Shown here: piece after piece, positions 39,496 through 41,237 of the stretch
How the letters are laid out: the number at the start of each line of letters is the position of its first letter
Numbering within the stretch: position 1 is the first letter of the stretch
NCBI GenBank assembly: GCA_000433875.1
Contig: HF993342.1
Span: 29,399 to 70,635, forward strand
DNA: 41,237 nucleotides
DNA from: Firmicutes bacterium CAG:884
Lineage (GTDB): Bacteria; Bacillota_I; Bacilli_A; RF39; UBA660
Direction: 5' to 3'
Notes under the pieces: model-generated
What the model was told of the DNA's origin: nothing
What the model saw: the letters and a program-made list of their open reading frames with translations, nothing else
Databases searched by the model: none
Made by a program: the position numbers and the translations under genes

Positions 39496-41094
39496 ATGAA
39501 AAGAAATATTTTAATAGGAGGAGCTTGGCCATATGCCAATTATTTATTACACATAGGCCATCTATCAGCATTACTTCCAGGAGACATTATCGCTCGTTAT
39601 TATAGAGGATGTAATGACAATGTAGTATATGTATCAGGAACAGACGCTCACGGAACTCCAATAACACAAAGAGCAAGAAAAGAAGGAAAAGAACCAAGAG
39701 AAATAGCAGAACATTATCACGAAGAATTTAAAAAATCATTCTTAAAAGCAGAGTTCTCATATGATTATTATGGATGTACATTTGAAAATTATCACAAAGA
39801 AGAAGTTCAAAAACTATTTAAACTAATCTATGATAATGGTTATATCTATGAAAAAGAACAAAATGAAGATTTTTGTCCAAAATGTAGTATCTTCTTAGCC
39901 GATAGAGATATAGTAGGAACTTGTCCAAAATGTGGCGGAAACGCATCAGGCGATCAATGTGATAATTGCTTAGCCTCATTAGAAGCAACAGAAGTATTAA
40001 ATAAAAAATGTAAAATATGCGGAACTGAAACCATAACTAAACCAAATAAACATTTATACTTTAAATTATCAGCATTCCAAAATGAAATAAATAAATATGT
40101 TGATGAACATAAAAATAAATGGCGCAAAAATGCTTATGGTGAAACTAAAAAGTTCTTAGAAATGGGCCTAATTGATAGGGCAGCAACTCGTGAACTTACT
40201 TGGGGAATAGAAGTTCCAATTCCTGGCTTCGAAGACAAAAGAATATATGTATGGATTGAAGCAGTAATGGGCTATTTATCAACTTGTAAGAAAGTATTAG
40301 AAGATAGAAATATGGATTTTGAAAAGTTCATTAAAGATCCAAACTTAAAGTCTTATTATGCTCACGGAAAAGACAATATTCCCTTCCATACTGTTATTTA
40401 TCCAGCACTAATTATGTCAATGAAAAATAATTATAATTTACCAGAATACATTGTATCGGGCGAATATATAAATATGAATGATGAAAAAATGTCCAAATCA
40501 AAAGGTAACTTATTAACAGTTAATGATTTAGTTGATACATATGGTGCTGAAACAGTAAGATATTATATGATTGCAAACGGACCTGAAAAAAAGGATGTTA
40601 ACTTTACAAAGAGTGATTTAATTCAAGCCCATAACAAATTCCTAGTTGGTGTACTTGGTAACTTTGTAAATAGAAACCTTTCATTTATAACTAAAAAGTT
40701 TGATGGCATAATAACTGAAGGAAATATTGATCCAAAAATTAAAGAAATTACTGAAGAAAAATATAAAAAGATTGGTGCTTTAATTGAAGAAGCCGAATTA
40801 AAAAGTGCTTTAGAAGAAGTATTTGATTATATAGGTTTAGGTAATAAATATTATGATGAAAATACTCCTTGGGTTGCGGTCAAAGAAGATATAAATAAAT
40901 TTAATGATATCACTTATACATGCATATACATGATTGCAAATATTGCCAATATGATTAATCCATTTATGCCAACAACAAGTGAAAAGATAAAAGATATGTT
41001 ATCTTTAAAACCATTTGCTTGGAAAGAAGAAGTAATAAGTGGTAATATCAAAATAAATGATTTAAAATTATTATTTGAAAGAATTGACGAATAA
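39496..41094 (+). CDS. metG: Methionyl-tRNA synthetase
   Basis: I start at ATG 39496 after AGAGGTGA; a GTG three codons upstream overlaps that ribosome-binding site. The 532-residue class I synthetase has the HIGH motif in LLHIGHLSAL, the KMSKS loop in DEKMSKSKGN, and four CxxC pairs (CPKC, CPKC, CDNC, CKIC) between them, which identify the two-zinc-knuckle subtype. It charges tRNA-Met with methionine. There is no C-terminal EMAP-like dimerisation domain, so it is the short form. A terminator follows. Confidence 0.97.
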   Translation: MKRNILIGGAWPYANYLLHIGHLSALLPGDIIARYYRGCNDNVVYVSGTDAHGTPITQRARKEGKEPREIAEHYHEEFKKSFLKAEFSYDYYGCTFENYHKEEVQKLFKLIYDNGYIYEKEQNEDFCPKCSIFLADRDIVGTCPKCGGNASGDQCDNCLASLEATEVLNKKCKICGTETITKPNKHLYFKLSAFQNEINKYVDEHKNKWRKNAYGETKKFLEMGLIDRAATRELTWGIEVPIPGFEDKRIYVWIEAVMGYLSTCKKVLEDRNMDFEKFIKDPNLKSYYAHGKDNIPFHTVIYPALIMSMKNNYNLPEYIVSGEYINMNDEKMSKSKGNLLTVNDLVDTYGAETVRYYMIANGPEKKDVNFTKSDLIQAHNKFLVGVLGNFVNRNLSFITKKFDGIITEGNIDPKIKEITEEKYKKIGALIEEAELKSALEEVFDYIGLGNKYYDENTPWVAVKEDINKFNDITYTCIYMIANIANMINPFMPTTSEKIKDMLSLKPFAWKEEVISGNIKINDLKLLFERIDE

Positions 41095-41117
41095 ACTAGA
41101 TTTTTCTAGTTTTTTTG
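41093..41117 (+). terminator. Terminator after metG
   Basis: AAACTAGA (41093-41100) pairs with TCTAGTTT (41105-41112) around TTTT and runs into Ts. Confidence 0.85.
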
Positions 41118-41147
41118 TTTTAAAAAGAATTATAACTGATAAGCGCA

Positions 41148-41174
41148 ATACTTTACATTAAAAGTGTAAAGTAT
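41148..41174. repeat. Perfect 10-bp inverted repeat near the right edge
   Basis: ATACTTTACA (41148-41157) and TGTAAAGTAT (41165-41174) are exact inverted arms separated by seven bases. No T-run follows, so an operator or mRNA hairpin is more likely than a terminator. Confidence 0.5.
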
Positions 41175-41222
41175 GAAAAAGTTAAATTTTTATACTTTTG
41201 TAAAATCTAAAGAAAAAAAGTT

Positions 41223-41237
41223 ATGAAAAAGAGAAAT
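41223..41237 (+). CDS. Possible start of the next gene (partial)
   Basis: An ATG followed by AAAAAGAGAAAT (MKKRN) opens at the edge, with an AAAGAAAAAAAG upstream that is only a weak ribosome-binding site. A lysine-rich N-terminus fits, but five codons cannot be judged. Confidence 0.25.

Noticed and set aside
41173..41226. 17-codon ORF (MKKLNFYTF...) as a gene
   Set aside because: It has no ribosome-binding site, its ATG overlaps the arm of the inverted repeat, and it is too short to support; mentioned only as a possible leader.
1..41237. CRISPR array, rRNA or tRNA genes
   Set aside because: No regularly spaced repeats, no cas genes and no tRNA or rRNA signatures were seen on either strand by eye.

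Overview
The window comes from a very A+T-rich, Gram-positive-type (Firmicutes/Bacilli) bacterium with a cell wall. It looks most like an uncultured gut Bacillota relative of the Mollicutes, but this taxonomic placement is inference. TGA is used as a stop (for example at 5733-5735, 6803-6805 and 27135-27137) and tryptophan is read from TGG, so the mycoplasma code is excluded. Nearly all genes lie on the + strand. Promoters have clear TTGACA/TATAAT boxes, genes are packed into operons with short overlaps, and most units end in a hairpin followed by a T-run.

Layout. 1-6.2 kb: the tail of an unknown gene, a lipoprotein, an SDR oxidoreductase, a PH-domain protein, a paired M16 peptidase unit (YmfF/YmfH type) with a membrane-anchored XRE regulator, then a membrane rhodanese and a thioredoxin-like lipoprotein. 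6.2-9.8 kb: an ECF-type sigma factor, a 57-residue membrane peptide, a fatty acyl-CoA ligase-type enzyme and a diacylglycerol-kinase-like lipid kinase. 9.8-13.7 kb: a kinase-less PASTA-repeat membrane protein on the - strand, a Gly/Pro/His-rich zinc-ribbon protein, and a promoter-driven structured RNA of about 540 nt directly upstream of a four-helix DUF21/OapA-like membrane protein. That arrangement matches the OLE RNA-OapA module.

13.7-17.8 kb looks like an accessory insertion: a solitary TnpB with a candidate guide-RNA scaffold, an XRE membrane regulator with an operator-like palindrome, a secreted protein of foreign codon use, and a strongly structured non-coding stretch before a small membrane protein. 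17.8-24.7 kb returns to core genes (glyA, folD, rplS, lepB), followed by a coiled-coil protein, a leaderless M23 peptidase and two tandem paralogues of unknown function.

24.7-30.4 kb is a coherent peptidoglycan operon: alanine racemase family, D-aspartate-ligase-like ATP-grasp enzyme, asparagine synthetase-like amidotransferase and MurE-type ligase. Together they could make and amidate a D-amino-acid branch on the stem peptide. A second Mur ligase of MurF type with a membrane domain in place of its usual N-terminus (36.5-38.1 kb, - strand) and a beta-lactamase-fold serine hydrolase add to the cell-wall theme. The window ends with metG.

The two most interesting signals are non-coding. One is the OLE-like RNA with its membrane protein partner. 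The other is a 31-codon leader ORF plus terminator in front of an ABC exporter (30.5-30.7 kb). There an 11-base segment inside the leader ORF is perfectly complementary to the terminator loop and 3' arm, the layout expected for ribosome-controlled attenuation.
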